Assembly (NCBI RefSeq): GCF_964355755.1
Contig: NC_092672.1
Span: 16,490,501 to 16,554,500, forward strand
Length of the DNA: 64,000 nucleotides
Reading direction: 5' to 3'
DNA from: Antedon mediterranea
Lineage: Eukaryota > Echinodermata > Crinoidea > Comatulida > Antedonidae
Shown: in pieces, positions 37,440 through 47,511 of the stretch
How the letters are laid out: each line of letters starts with the position of its first letter
How positions within the stretch are numbered: the stretch's first letter is position 1
Notes under the pieces: generated by a model
What the model was told of the DNA's origin: nothing
Database searches by the model: none
The model's input: only the letters and a program-made list of their open reading frames with translations
Position numbers and translations under genes: made by a program

Positions 37440-38960
37440 AGATCAGCGAGAGAGATAGATCAGCGAGACAGAGATAGATCAGCGAGAGAGAGATAGATAA
37501 GCGAGAGAGAGAGATAGATCAGCGAGAGAGAGATAGATCAGCGAGAGAGAGATAGATCAGCAAGAGAGAGATAGATCAGCGAGAGAGAGATAGATCAGCG
37601 AGAGAGAGATAGATCAGCGAGAGAGAGATTGATCAGCGAGAGAGAGATAGATCAACGAGAGAGAGATTGATCAGCGAGAGAGAGATAGATCAGCAAGAGA
37701 GAGATAGATCAGCGCGAGAGAGATAGATCAGCGAAAGAGAGATAGATCAGCGAGAGAGAGATAGATCAGCGAGAGAGAGATAGATCACCGAGAGGAGAGA
37801 TAGATCAGCGAGAGAGAGATAGATCAGCAAGAGAGATAGAGATAGATAGATCAGCGACAGAGAGATAGATAGATCAGGGAGAGATAGATAGATCAGCGAG
37901 AGAGAGATAGATAGATCAGCGAGAGAGGGATAGATAGATCAGCGAGAGAGATAGATAGATCAGCGAGAGAGAGAGAGAGAGAGATAGATAGATAGAGCAG
38001 CGAGAGAGAGATAGATAGATCAGTGTGAGAGAGAGATAGATAGATCAGCGAGAGAGAGATAGATAGATCAGAGAGAGAGAGATAGATAGATCAGCGAGAG
38101 AGAGATAGATAGATCAGCGAGAGAGAGATAGATAGATCAGCGAGAGGGAGAGAGATAGATCAGTGAGAGAGAGAGAGAGATAGATAGATCAGCGAGAGAG
38201 AGATAGATCAGCGAGAGAGATAGATCAGCGAGACAGAGATAGATCAGCGAGAGAGAGATAGATCAGCGAGAGAGAGAGATAGATCAGTGAGAGAGAGATA
38301 GATCAGCGAGAGAGAGATAGATCAGCAAGAGAGAGATAGATCAGCGAGAGAGAGATAGATCAGCGAGAGAGAGATAGATCAGCGAGAGAGAGATTGATCA
38401 GCGAGAGAGAGATAGATCAACGAGAGAGATTGATCAGCGAGAGAGAGATAGATCAGCAAGAGAGAGATAGATCAGCGCGAGAGAGATAGATCAGCGAAAG
38501 AGAGATAGATCAGCGAGAGAGAGATAGATCAGCGAGAGAGATAGATCACCGAGAGGAGAGATAGATCAGCGAGAGAGAGATAGATCAGCGAGAGAGATAG
38601 AGATAGATAGATCAGCGACAGAGAGATAGATAGATCAGGGAGAGATAGATAGATCAGCGAGAGAGAGATAGATAGATCAGCGAGAGAGAGATAGATAGAT
38701 CAGCGAGAGAGATAGATAGATCAGCGAGAGAGAGAGAGAGATAGATAGATAGAGCAGCGAGAGAGAGATATATAGATCAGTGTGAGAGAGAAATAGATAG
38801 ATCAGCGAGAGAGAGATAGATAGATCAGAGAGAGAGATATTTAGATCAGCGAGAGAGAGATAGATAGATCAGCGAGAGAGAGATAGATAGATCAGCGAGA
38901 GGGAGAGAGATAGATCAGCGAGACAGAGAGAGAGAGATAGATCAGCGAGAGAGAGATAGA
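37440..38960 (+). repeat. ~0.76 kb tandem satellite duplication
   Basis: Two blocks share GCGAGACAGAG, GCGCGAGAG, TCACCGAGAGGAG (about 37786 and 38543), GCGACAGAGAG, TCAGGGAGAGATAG, AGAGCAGCG and GTGTGAGAG in order. The same block recurs singly or in tandem in array 3 (near 46640, 58460 and 59230). Confidence 0.75.
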
Positions 38961-39451
38961 TAGATCAGCGAGAGAGAGATAGATAGATCAGCGAGAGAGA
39001 GAAAGAGATAGATCAGCCAGAGAGAGAGAGAGAGATAGATAGATCAGCGAGAGAGAGAGAGAGATAGATCAGCGAGAGAGAGATAGATAGATAGATCAGC
39101 GAGAGAGAGATAGGTAGATCAGCGAGAGAGAGAGATAGATAGATCAGCGAGAGAGAGAGATAGATAGATCAGTGAGAGAGAGATAGATAGATCAGTAAGA
39201 AAGAGATAGATAGATTAGCGAGAGAGAGATAGATAGATCAGCGAGAGAGAGAGATAGATCAGCAAGTGAGAGATAGATAGATCAGCGAGAGAGAGAAAGA
39301 GATAGATCAGCGAGAGAGAGAGAGAGATAGATCAGCGAGAGAGAGAGATTGATCAGCGAGAGAGAGAGATAGATCAGCGAGAGAGAGATAACGAGATCAG
39401 CGAGAGAGAGAGGGAGATAGATTAGCGAGAGAGAGATAGATAGATCAGCGA

Positions 39452-39456
39452 GAGAG
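39452..39456 (+). repeat. Putative target-site duplication of LTR element (left)
   Basis: GAGAG directly precedes the LTR and GAGAG directly follows the other LTR (45474-45478). Five base pairs is the usual Ty3/gypsy size, but in a GA-rich satellite the match could be chance. Confidence 0.45.
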
Positions 39457-39904
39457 TGTCACGAACTCCTCTCACGTATGTTTCCGAGCGGTTGAAAATA
39501 CTTTAGGAACTCCCTTGTGACATAAAAGTATACACACAAAATCCACAAAGTTGTAAAATAACTCAAAAACAAAGCTTTAATTTCAATCAACTTCAACTTT
39601 CAACAATCCAGTAAGCACTTTAAACAACAGTTTCACAATAACTTTACAATATAATATCCAACCTCTAATCCAACAACCTTACAATAGTTTACATCCCTTT
39701 ATATACAAGATGCTCCTATCCTTCTAGATCATTCTTTATACTTCTCATTATTACATGATTACAGTTTCTATTAATAGCACTTCTGGAATGTTCTTGATTG
39801 TTCTTATTAATTATACATGGTTTATTAAATCAAAACATCTTATTCTAGAATGTTCATGTAAATACTATGTTACTCTATATGTTAGGGAATGGTAATTTAT
39901 TACA
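39457..39904 (-). repeat. 3' LTR
   Basis: 448 bp, + strand from TGTCACGAACTCC to GGTAATTTATTACA. In element sense it starts TGTAATAAATTACC and ends GTGACA. One C/T difference from the 5' LTR. It contains TTTATT at 39821-39826 (AATAAA in element sense) and TTTAAT further into the R/U5 side. Confidence 0.96.
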
Positions 39905-39919
39905 CTCCCCCCTCTTTCT
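39905..39919 (-). promoter_or_regulatory. Polypurine tract
   Basis: In element sense AGAAAGAGGGGGGAG directly abuts the 3' LTR. This purine run is the expected primer for plus-strand DNA synthesis. Confidence 0.9.
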
Positions 39920-40127
39920 GAGCTCAAAACTCTTTCTTGGAGTTTTGAGGGGAAAGTATACACGGACGTGGCAAAATATAACATTTCCGACCTAGAAACC
40001 CTGTTTAATATATGAATATAAATTCAAACTACATTACGTGAAAACCAAATTCTCATTACAAACAAAATGTAAGAAACAAGTAACTTATAAACATTAAAAC
40101 CTATTTTGTCTATTTGTAAAGTAACCC
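39920..40127 (-). other. 3' noncoding stretch between gag-pol stop and polypurine tract
   Basis: About 208 bp of AT-rich sequence with no coding frame. No env-like gene is present, so this is a retrotransposon layout without an envelope. Confidence 0.8.
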
Positions 40128-43100
40128 TTAAGTTAATGGTTTTCGTGACAATCCGTCAGCATTACCATTAGAAATACCCCTTCTATGTACAACAGTAAAG
40201 CAATAAGGTTGTAAATCAAGACTCCATCTAGTTAGTCTTTTGTTTGTCTCTTTCATTTCAACCAACCATTTGAGTGGTTGATGGTCAGTAACTATCTTAA
40301 ATTTTCTGCCTAGTAGATAATATCGCAGACTTTCGACAGCCCATTTTATAGCTAAACACTCTTTCTCTATAGTTGCATAATTCTGTTCTCTTGGGAACAT
40401 CTTACGACTAAGATACAATACTGGATGGTCAGTACCATCAGGACCTAGTTGACTAAGTACTGCACCTAACCCTCGATCTGACGCATCTGTTTGCAGTATA
40501 AACTCTGCATTAAAATCTGGGTTTCGTAACACAGGGTCTGAACATAACGCCTGTTTTAACTTTACAAGTGCATCTTCGCACTCAGGCGTCCATTTGATTT
40601 TATCTGGATGTTTTTTCCCCGTCAGATCAGTTAGAGGTGCTGCGATGTCAGCATAATTAGGAATAAACTTTCGGTAGTATCCTGTCAGGCCAAGAAAAGA
40701 TTTAACATCCTTCTTAGTTTTAGGTTTTTCCCATTGTACTACCGCTTCTACCTTAGTCTTTTGAGGACGTATCATTCCCTCTCCAACTACATACCCTAAA
40801 TAATGCACTTTACTATGTGCGAAACTACATTTTGCAGGTTTGACTGTCAGATTAGCTTGCTTGAGGGTCTGAAAAATGTCCCTAAGATGATGGATATGAC
40901 TTTCCCAGTCTGGACTAAATATTACCAGATCATCCATATAAGCTGCTGCATAAGATTCTTTCTTGCGCAACAGTTGATCCATCATTCTTTGAAACGTTGC
41001 AGGAGCCCCATGCAAGCCAAATGGTAAATACTTAAATTGGTACAAACCCATTGGTGTTGAAAAAGCTGTATATGGTTTTGACCGTTCAGTTAATGGAACC
41101 TGCCAGTAACCTTTACATAAATCTAACTTTGTTATAAATTTAGCAGGACCAACCCTGCCTATTATTTCATCTATTCGAGGCATTGGATATGCATCAAACT
41201 TGCTCAAGCTATTCACTTTTTTGTAATTTACGCAAAAGCGAGCTGTACCGTCCGGCTTTGGTACCATGATATAAGGAGAGGACCAGGGACTGTGAGACTC
41301 TTCTATTACCCCAAGTTCCAACATAGATTCTATCTCTTCTTTTACTTTGCCTAACTTAGCCTGAGGAATTGGATAAGCTCTTAATCTAACTGGGTGTACC
41401 CCTAGGTTCATTTCAATATCATGCTTTATTACAGTAGTTTTCCCTGGCTTGTCCTGTAACACTGAGTCAAATTCAGAAAACACCTCCGCTAAATCTGAAA
41501 GCTGAGATTCATCTAATCCTTCACCAGAATCTAAGGTTAAATTGGAACTAGAAATATTTGACCAAGAAATGTCCTTATCCTGACCCTCGTCTTGTCCAGT
41601 TACATCATTTATAGCCAGCATAACCTCAATAGTTCTACGATGAAATTGTTTTAAAAGATTTATGTGGTAGACTTTTGACTTTTTCCGTTTATCATTAGTT
41701 TCCACCTCATAGTTTACTGGACCTAGTTTCCTTAAAACCTTGTAAGGACCTTGCCATTTTGCCTCTAATGCATCGTTACTAGATGGTAAGAGTAATAGGA
41801 CTTCATCACCTGGACTAAATTCTCTACAAACAGATTTCTGATCATATTTTTGTTTTTGCCTTGTTTGGGATAGTTCAATGTTTTCCTGGACTAGATCTTT
41901 CATTGAAGTTAACCTATCTCTCATTTTAACAACGTGTGAAACCACACTTTGAGGACCTGTCACCGTGCCTGTCCACATTTCTTTCATTATATCAAGTGGA
42001 CCTCGTACCTTCCAACCATACAATAATTCAAATGGAGAGAACCCAGTTGACTCCTGCGGTACCTCCCTATAAGCAAATAATAGGTACGGAAGCAATTTAT
42101 CCCATTCTCGGGGATCATCCTGAACAAATTTTCTAATCATAGCCTTGAGGGTGCCATTAAATCTTTCCACTAATCCATCGGTTTGTGGATGGTAGGGAGA
42201 AGTAGTCAAGCCCTTAATTGAAAGTAACTTATAAATTTGACTCAACAACTTAGAGGTAAAGTTAGAGCCTTGATCGGTTAAAATTTCTGTTGGTACCCCT
42301 ACCCTGGAAAATAATTTAATCAACTCATCCGCTATCTTTGGAGCTTCAATACTTCTCAGTGGGATAGCCTCCGGATATCGAGTTGCATAATCACATATAA
42401 CCAAGACATATTTATTTCCTGTCTTACTCCGTGCTAGTGGACCAACAATGTCCATAGCGATTCGGCGGAATGGTTCACTGATTATTGGCAAAGGAATCAT
42501 CGGGGCCTTCAATTTAGTTTTATACTTTGAAGTTTTCTGACAATTTTCACAAGTGTTACAATATTCGGTCACATCCTTTCTAATACCAGGCCAAAAGAAT
42601 CTCTGCTTTATCCTATCTAATGTCTTTTTCCTACCTAAATGACCTGCCAAAGGAATATCATGTGAGACTTTCAATACACTATTACGGCAAGGGTATGGAA
42701 CTACTAAATGCTCTATTGGTTCTGTCTGGTGTTTAGTGAAAACCTGCCTAAATAAAATTCCATCCTTACAGACTATCTTTATAGTGTCATCATCCTTCTG
42801 TACTAACATCTGTTCTCGAAGTGAAATTAAAGTTCTATCCTTAACCTGATAATCCTTAATTTTATCTCTGCCAATATCTAAAATGTCTAATTCACTATCT
42901 TGGCTAGATTGAGCTTCCTTTGTTTTTGCAAACTCTTTCCTAACTTTTCGTTTCTCACTTCTGGTTTTATGAACTTTTTCCTTGGGAGGGTTGTTACTGA
43001 GTAGTTGGCCATCTAAATGTCCAAATTCTTCTTGAAAATTAACCACATCATCTAACTGATGTGAAATAACCCCAGAAGCTTTTTCCGACTTTAATTCGTT

Positions 43101-44687
43101 TTCCTCTCTTAGTTTTTCTTTTCTAGCATGATCTCTAGTGGCAACAAAACTATGCCTATCATGATTCTTATCCCTCTTTCCTAATAAGTCTCCAAATTTA
43201 GGAAAGTCCCTACCAAGAATTACATCTCTTGGTAAATCGCTGCAAACGCCAACCAACAAATTATGGTCTTCGTTATTAATCTTAATATTGACGAATGCAG
43301 TAGGATAGGCTTGGACATGGTCATGGACGCACCTGCATGTAATTTTAGCTTGCTCCGCGCGATTAATTTTCTTAGCCGCTACTAAATCAGAATGAACAAG
43401 TGTCATATCACATCCAGAGTCTATCAAAATTTCACAATCACATCCTTCAACTAGGCCTCTACAAATGTAAGGTGTACATGGTTTTGAAACAGTATCTGTC
43501 TTTGTCGACAAAAAGCCATCCTTACTTCGACAAAATCGTTCTATGTGGCCTACTTTTTTGCACCGTCTACAAACGAGAGGTTGTCTAGCGTCAGATTGTG
43601 ATTTATGAAAGTTATCAGGGGGATTATTATTACCCTTACTGTCAACTTCAGGAGTGCCTTTCACTGTTTTCTCCTGGTTGTTTCTATTTTCGTGTTTTCT
43701 ATTTTGAAACTTTTTCTCAAAATCGATACCTTTTCTAGCTTGAAAATAATTATCTGCTAATTCCGCAGCATTTAATCCCGAATCTGGTTTATGTTCTTTA
43801 ACCCAAATTTGTACCCCTGTGGGCATAATATCTATCAATTGCTCTAAAATAACAATTTCAGCTAAATCATCTTTGCTTTTATCAGCAGGCCTAGCCCACT
43901 TAGTAAATAAATCTTTTAACCTAACATACATTTCTCTATAACTTTCTTCACTTTTCTTTTTAATTGACCTAAACCTTTGCCTATATGTCTCTTCAGTTAT
44001 GTCATACCTTTGTAATATTGCTTTCTTCACTATGTCGTACTGGTTACTTTCTGTCACTGGTAGTGATGCATAGGCTGCTCTTGCTTTGCCTGTCAAATGA
44101 GGTATTAGTTTTACTACCCAGTGTTCTTTTCGCCACTCATAGGTGTTAGCAATACGTTCAAACGTAGTGAGATAATTTTCAATATCATCACTATCAGAAA
44201 GCTTTGCAATCTGAACTTCCTTCAATCTCATTATGTCTTTTAATCGTTTCTCCTCACTGTCCTTTTGCTTGTCCATTAACGCCATTACTAATGCTTGCTG
44301 TTTCTCCATATCTTCCCTACGTAAACGTTCTTGTCTTTCCATATCTTCTTTGCGTAAACGTTCTTGTTTCTCTATATCTTCCTTGCGTAAACGTTCTTGT
44401 TTCTCTATATCTTCCCGACGTCTTTCATTATCTTCTTGACGTGAACGTTCTTGTTGTTTCATCATCTGCTGCATCATAATATTCTGCTGTTGCATTTGCT
44501 GCTGCATCAACAACAAAAAGTCTTTTGAAAATGAGTCAGCCCCTGTAGGGTTATGTCCACTGGTTGGTCCAGACTCTTCTGCCTGTTGTTCAGGTTGAAT
44601 TGATTGAACTGATTCTACATCCGAATCAGTTTCATCGCCGCCGCTGTATTCTCTACCGGATCTTGTTGTTGATTGTTTATCAGCCAT
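40128..44687 (-). CDS. Gag-Pol polyprotein, order Gag-PR-INT-RT-RNaseH
   Basis: One uninterrupted 1519-codon frame from ATG at 44687 to TAA at 40128-40130. Gag: Gln/Met-rich coiled coil (61-130) with 11-residue repeats, SCAN/capsid-like helical domain (about 165-320), CCHC zinc knuckle (C373, C376, H381, C386). Protease: IDSG with D423, ILGRD 490-494. Integrase: HHCC zinc domain (H676, H683, C713, C716), catalytic D746, D805 and E841 with 35 residues between the last two, and a GPY/F module near 985-1040. RT: about 1090-1290, YMDD 1250-1253. RNase H: D1401, E1441, D1468, terminal domain to 1511. All catalytic residues are seen. The polyprotein would make particles, copy the RNA and integrate the DNA. 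Gag and Pol share one frame with no slippage site or stop, so another means must set their ratio. Confidence 0.96.
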   Translation of the reverse strand: MADKQSTTRSGREYSGGDETDSDVESVQSIQPEQQAEESGPTSGHNPTGADSFSKDFLLLMQQQMQQQNIMMQQMMKQQERSRQEDNERRREDIEKQERLRKEDIEKQERLRKEDMERQERLRREDMEKQQALVMALMDKQKDSEEKRLKDIMRLKEVQIAKLSDSDDIENYLTTFERIANTYEWRKEHWVVKLIPHLTGKARAAYASLPVTESNQYDIVKKAILQRYDITEETYRQRFRSIKKKSEESYREMYVRLKDLFTKWARPADKSKDDLAEIVILEQLIDIMPTGVQIWVKEHKPDSGLNAAELADNYFQARKGIDFEKKFQNRKHENRNNQEKTVKGTPEVDSKGNNNPPDNFHKSQSDARQPLVCRRCKKVGHIERFCRSKDGFLSTKTDTVSKPCTPYICRGLVEGCDCEILIDSGCDMTLVHSDLVAAKKINRAEQAKITCRCVHDHVQAYPTAFVNIKINNEDHNLLVGVCSDLPRDVILGRDFPKFGDLLGKRDKNHDRHSFVATRDHARKEKLREENELKSEKASGVISHQLDDVVNFQEEFGHLDGQLLSNNPPKEKVHKTRSEKRKVRKEFAKTKEAQSSQDSELDILDIGRDKIKDYQVKDRTLISLREQMLVQKDDDTIKIVCKDGILFRQVFTKHQTEPIEHLVVPYPCRNSVLKVSHDIPLAGHLGRKKTLDRIKQRFFWPGIRKDVTEYCNTCENCQKTSKYKTKLKAPMIPLPIISEPFRRIAMDIVGPLARSKTGNKYVLVICDYATRYPEAIPLRSIEAPKIADELIKLFSRVGVPTEILTDQGSNFTSKLLSQIYKLLSIKGLTTSPYHPQTDGLVERFNGTLKAMIRKFVQDDPREWDKLLPYLLFAYREVPQESTGFSPFELLYGWKVRGPLDIMKEMWTGTVTGPQSVVSHVVKMRDRLTSMKDLVQENIELSQTRQKQKYDQKSVCREFSPGDEVLLLLPSSNDALEAKWQGPYKVLRKLGPVNYEVETNDKRKKSKVYHINLLKQFHRRTIEVMLAINDVTGQDEGQDKDISWSNISSSNLTLDSGEGLDESQLSDLAEVFSEFDSVLQDKPGKTTVIKHDIEMNLGVHPVRLRAYPIPQAKLGKVKEEIESMLELGVIEESHSPWSSPYIMVPKPDGTARFCVNYKKVNSLSKFDAYPMPRIDEIIGRVGPAKFITKLDLCKGYWQVPLTERSKPYTAFSTPMGLYQFKYLPFGLHGAPATFQRMMDQLLRKKESYAAAYMDDLVIFSPDWESHIHHLRDIFQTLKQANLTVKPAKCSFAHSKVHYLGYVVGEGMIRPQKTKVEAVVQWEKPKTKKDVKSFLGLTGYYRKFIPNYADIAAPLTDLTGKKHPDKIKWTPECEDALVKLKQALCSDPVLRNPDFNAEFILQTDASDRGLGAVLSQLGPDGTDHPVLYLSRKMFPREQNYATIEKECLAIKWAVESLRYYLLGRKFKIVTDHQPLKWLVEMKETNKRLTRWSLDLQPYCFTVVHRRGISNGNADGLSRKPLT
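44294..44414 (-). repeat. 33-bp coding repeats in gag (11-residue coiled-coil units)
   Basis: Residues about 92-130 of Gag consist of units of the form R-E-D-I/M-E-K-Q-E-R-L-R/K repeated three to four times. The DNA is correspondingly repeated (GTAAACGTTCTTG on the + strand). Such hendecads form a continuous right-leaning coiled coil. Copy number may vary between element copies. Confidence 0.85.
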
Positions 44688-45007
44688 TTTTTTAAATCTG
44701 GATGAGGGTCTTGTTACTAGTTAATCGTAGTTACCGAGACGTTCACAAGTCTACTGTTCCAAATAAATAATGTACTGTTCTTAAAACAATGTTTGTGTAC
44801 TTACGATTAAACAAAACGTAGCACCACGGCTTCCGTAAAATATCTCAGTATCGTAAGTACCACTTCCTCAAAATATCAATAAAAGTACAGTTGATCCTAA
44901 ACAGCCACCAATCTATGGCAAAATACAGTAGATCAAACTGCTACCACAAAATATCACAACAGTACTGTAGATAAATACACAGTTAAGTCGAACAGTAGAT
45001 CGAAATA
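44688..45007 (-). promoter_or_regulatory. LTR element leader with PBS-like reiterations
   Basis: 320 bp between primer-binding site and gag ATG without a credible ORF. Motifs of the form CCAC...AAAATATC...GTA recur about every 40-60 bp. One of them (about 44902-44916) reads TTGGTGGCTG in element sense, close to the primer-binding site itself. Packaging signals would be expected here but I cannot define them. Confidence 0.6.
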
Positions 45008-45020
45008 ACCGCTGCCACCA
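45008..45020 (-). promoter_or_regulatory. Primer-binding site, tRNA-Leu type
   Basis: Five bases after the 5' LTR the element reads TGGTGGCAGCGGT. It is complementary to a tRNA ending ACCGCTGCCA plus CCA, which agrees with animal tRNA-Leu (AAG/UAG type) as I remember it. Match length is 13 nt. Confidence 0.75.
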
Positions 45021-45025
45021 AATTA

Positions 45026-45473
45026 TGTCACGAACTCCTCTCACGTATGTTTCCGAGCGGTTGAAAATACTTTAGGAACTCCCTTGTGACATAAAAGTAT
45101 ACACACAAAATCCACAAAGTTGTAAAATAACTTAAAAACAAAGCTTTAATTTCAATCAACTTCAACTTTCAACAATCCAGTAAGCACTTTAAACAACAGT
45201 TTCACAATAACTTTACAATATAATATCCAACCTCTAATCCAACAACCTTACAATAGTTTACATCCCTTTATATACAAGATGCTCCTATCCTTCTAGATCA
45301 TTCTTTATACTTCTCATTATTACATGATTACAGTTTCTATTAATAGCACTTCTGGAATGTTCTTGATTGTTCTTATTAATTATACATGGTTTATTAAATC
45401 AAAACATCTTATTCTAGAATGTTCATGTAAATACTATGTTACTCTATATGTTAGGGAATGGTAATTTATTACA
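45026..45473 (-). repeat. 5' LTR
   Basis: 448 bp, same ends as the 3' LTR, one base different. In element sense TATATAAAG (45266-45274) lies about 200 bp into the LTR as a probable core promoter, and ATTAAA (45145-45150) about 120 bp later could be the polyadenylation signal. Confidence 0.96.
45266..45274 (-). promoter_or_regulatory. Probable TATA box of the LTR promoter
   Basis: TATATAAAG in element sense, the best TATA match in the LTR, in the orientation that reads into gag-pol. Transcription start would be expected about 25-30 bp downstream. Confidence 0.55.
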
Positions 45474-45844
45474 GAGAGAGATAGATAGATCAGCGAGAGA
45501 GAGAGAGAGATAGATCAGCCAGAGAGAGATAGATAGATCAGCGAGAGAGAGAGAGATAGATCAACGAGAGAGAGATAGATCAGCGAGAGAGAGATAGATC
45601 AGCGAGAGAGATAGATCAGCGAGAGAGATAGATCAGCGAGAGAGAGATAGATCAGCGAGAGAGAGATAGATCAGCGAGAGAGAGATAGATCACGAGAGAG
45701 AGAGATAGATCAGCGAGAGAGAGATAGATCAGTGAGAGAGAAATAGATCAGCGAGAAAGAGATAGATCAGCGAGAGAGAGATAGATCAGCGAGAGAGAGA
45801 GAGATAGATCAGTGAGAGAGATAGTTCAGCGAGAGAGAGATAGA

Positions 45845-45883
<39 letters not shown>

Positions 45884-47511
45884 TAGATCAGCGAGAGAGA
45901 GAGATAGATCAGCGAGAGAGAGATAGATAGATAGATCAGCGAGAGAGAGATAGGTAGATCAGCGAGAGAGAGAGATAGATAGATCAGCGAGAGAGAGACA
46001 GATAGATCAGTGAGAGAGAGAGAGATAGATAGATCAGCGAGAGAGATAGATAGATAGATCAGCGAGAGAGAGATAGATAGATCAGCGAGAGAGAGAGAGA
46101 GAGATAGATCAGCGAGAGAGAGAGAGATAGATCAGCGAGAGAGAGATAAATAGATCAGCGAGAGAGAGAGAGATAGAGAGAGAGAGAGATAGATCATCGA
46201 GAGAGAGATAGATAGATCAGCGAGAGAGAGAGATAGATCAGCCAGAGAGAGATAGATCAGCCAGAGAGAGATAGATAGATCAGCGAGAGAGAGATAGATC
46301 AGCGAGAGAGAGATAGATCAGCGAGACAGAGATAGATCAGCGAGAGAGAGATAGATCAGCGAGAGAGAGAGATAGATCAGCGAGAGAGAGATAGATCAGC
46401 GAGAGAGAGAGATAGATCAGCAAGAGAGAGATAGATCAGCGAGAGAGAGATAGATCAGCGAGAGAGAGATAGATCAGCGAGAGAGAGATTGATCAGCGAG
46501 AGAGAGATAGATCAACGAGAGAGAGATTGATCAGCGAGAGAGAGATAGATCAGCAAGAGAGAGATAGATCAGCGCGAGAGAGATAGATCAGCGAAAGAGA
46601 GATAGATCAGCGAGAGAGAGATAGATCAGCGAGAGAGAGATAGATCACCGAGAGGAGAGATAGATCAGCGAGAGAGAGATAGATCAGCGAGAGAGATAGA
46701 GATAGATAGATCAGCGACAGAGAGATAGATAGATCAGGGAGAGATAGATAGATCAGCGAGAGAGAGATAGATAGATCAGCGAGAGAGATAGATAGATCAG
46801 CGAGAGAGAGAGAGAGAGAGATAGATAGATAGAGCAGCGAGAGAGAGATAGATAGATCAGTGTGGGAGAGAGATAGATATATCAGCGAGAGAGAGATAAA
46901 TAGATCAGAGAGAGAGAGATAGACAGATCAGCGAGAGAGAGATAGATAGATCAGCGAGAGAGAGATAGATAGATCAGCGAGAGGGAGAGAGATAGATCAG
47001 CGAGAGAGAGAGAGAGAGAGATAGATCAGCGAGAGAGAGATAGATAGATCAGCGAGAGAGAGATAGATAGATCAGCGAGAGAGAAAGAGAGAGAGAGAGA
47101 GATAGATCAGCCAGAGAGAGAGAGAGAGAGATAGATAGATCAGCGAGAGAGAGAGAGATAGATCAGCGAGAGAGAGATAGATAGATAGATCAGCGAGAGA
47201 GAGATAGGTAGATCAGCGAGAGAGAGAGATAGATAGATCAGCGAGAGAGAGAGAGATAGATAGATCAGTGAGAGAGTGATAGATAGATCAGTAAGAAAGA
47301 GATAGATAGATTAGCGAGAGAGAGATAGATAGATCAGCGAGAGAGAGAGATAGATCAGCAAGAGAGAGATAGATAGATCAGCGAGAGAGAGAAAGAGATA
47401 GATCAGCGAGAGAGAGAGAGAGAGATAGATCAGCGAGAGAGAGAGAGATAGATCAGCGAGAGAGAGAGAGATAGATCAGCGAGAGAGAGAGATAGATCAG
47501 CGAGAGAGAGA

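Larger units (their letters stand above)
35701..39456 (+). repeat. GAGA/GATA/TCAGC satellite, array 2
   Basis: The same monomer and orientation as array 1, between the two islands. Variants such as TCAGCCAGAG, GATAGTTCAG, GATAAATAG and GATAGGTAG mark local duplications. Its right part carries the marker series TCACCGAGAGGAG, GCGACAGAG, TCAGGGAGAGATAG, AGAGCAGCG, GTGTGAGAG and TAACGAGATC (39389) that also characterises array 3, so arrays 2 and 3 belong to one higher-order family. Confidence 0.96.
39457..45473 (-). mobile_element. Gmr1-like Ty3/gypsy-class LTR retrotransposon, intact
   Basis: A complete 6,017-bp element on the minus strand: 5' LTR (45026-45473), primer-binding site (45008-45020), leader, one gag-pol frame (40128-44687), polypurine tract (39905-39919) and 3' LTR (39457-39904). 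The LTRs begin TG and end CA and differ at one position in 448 (C at about 39570, T at about 45139). Integrase precedes reverse transcriptase, the order of the Gmr1 group described by Goodwin and Poulter as deuterostome gypsy-like elements with copia-like domain order. Intact coding and near-identical LTRs indicate a very recent insertion that may still be competent. It sits within satellite DNA. Confidence 0.95.

Noticed and set aside
39457-39904. Solo LTR
   Set aside because: A second LTR with one difference lies at 45026-45473 with a complete internal region between.
39905-40127. An env-like gene after pol
   Set aside because: The stretch is too short, with no open frame; the element has no envelope gene.
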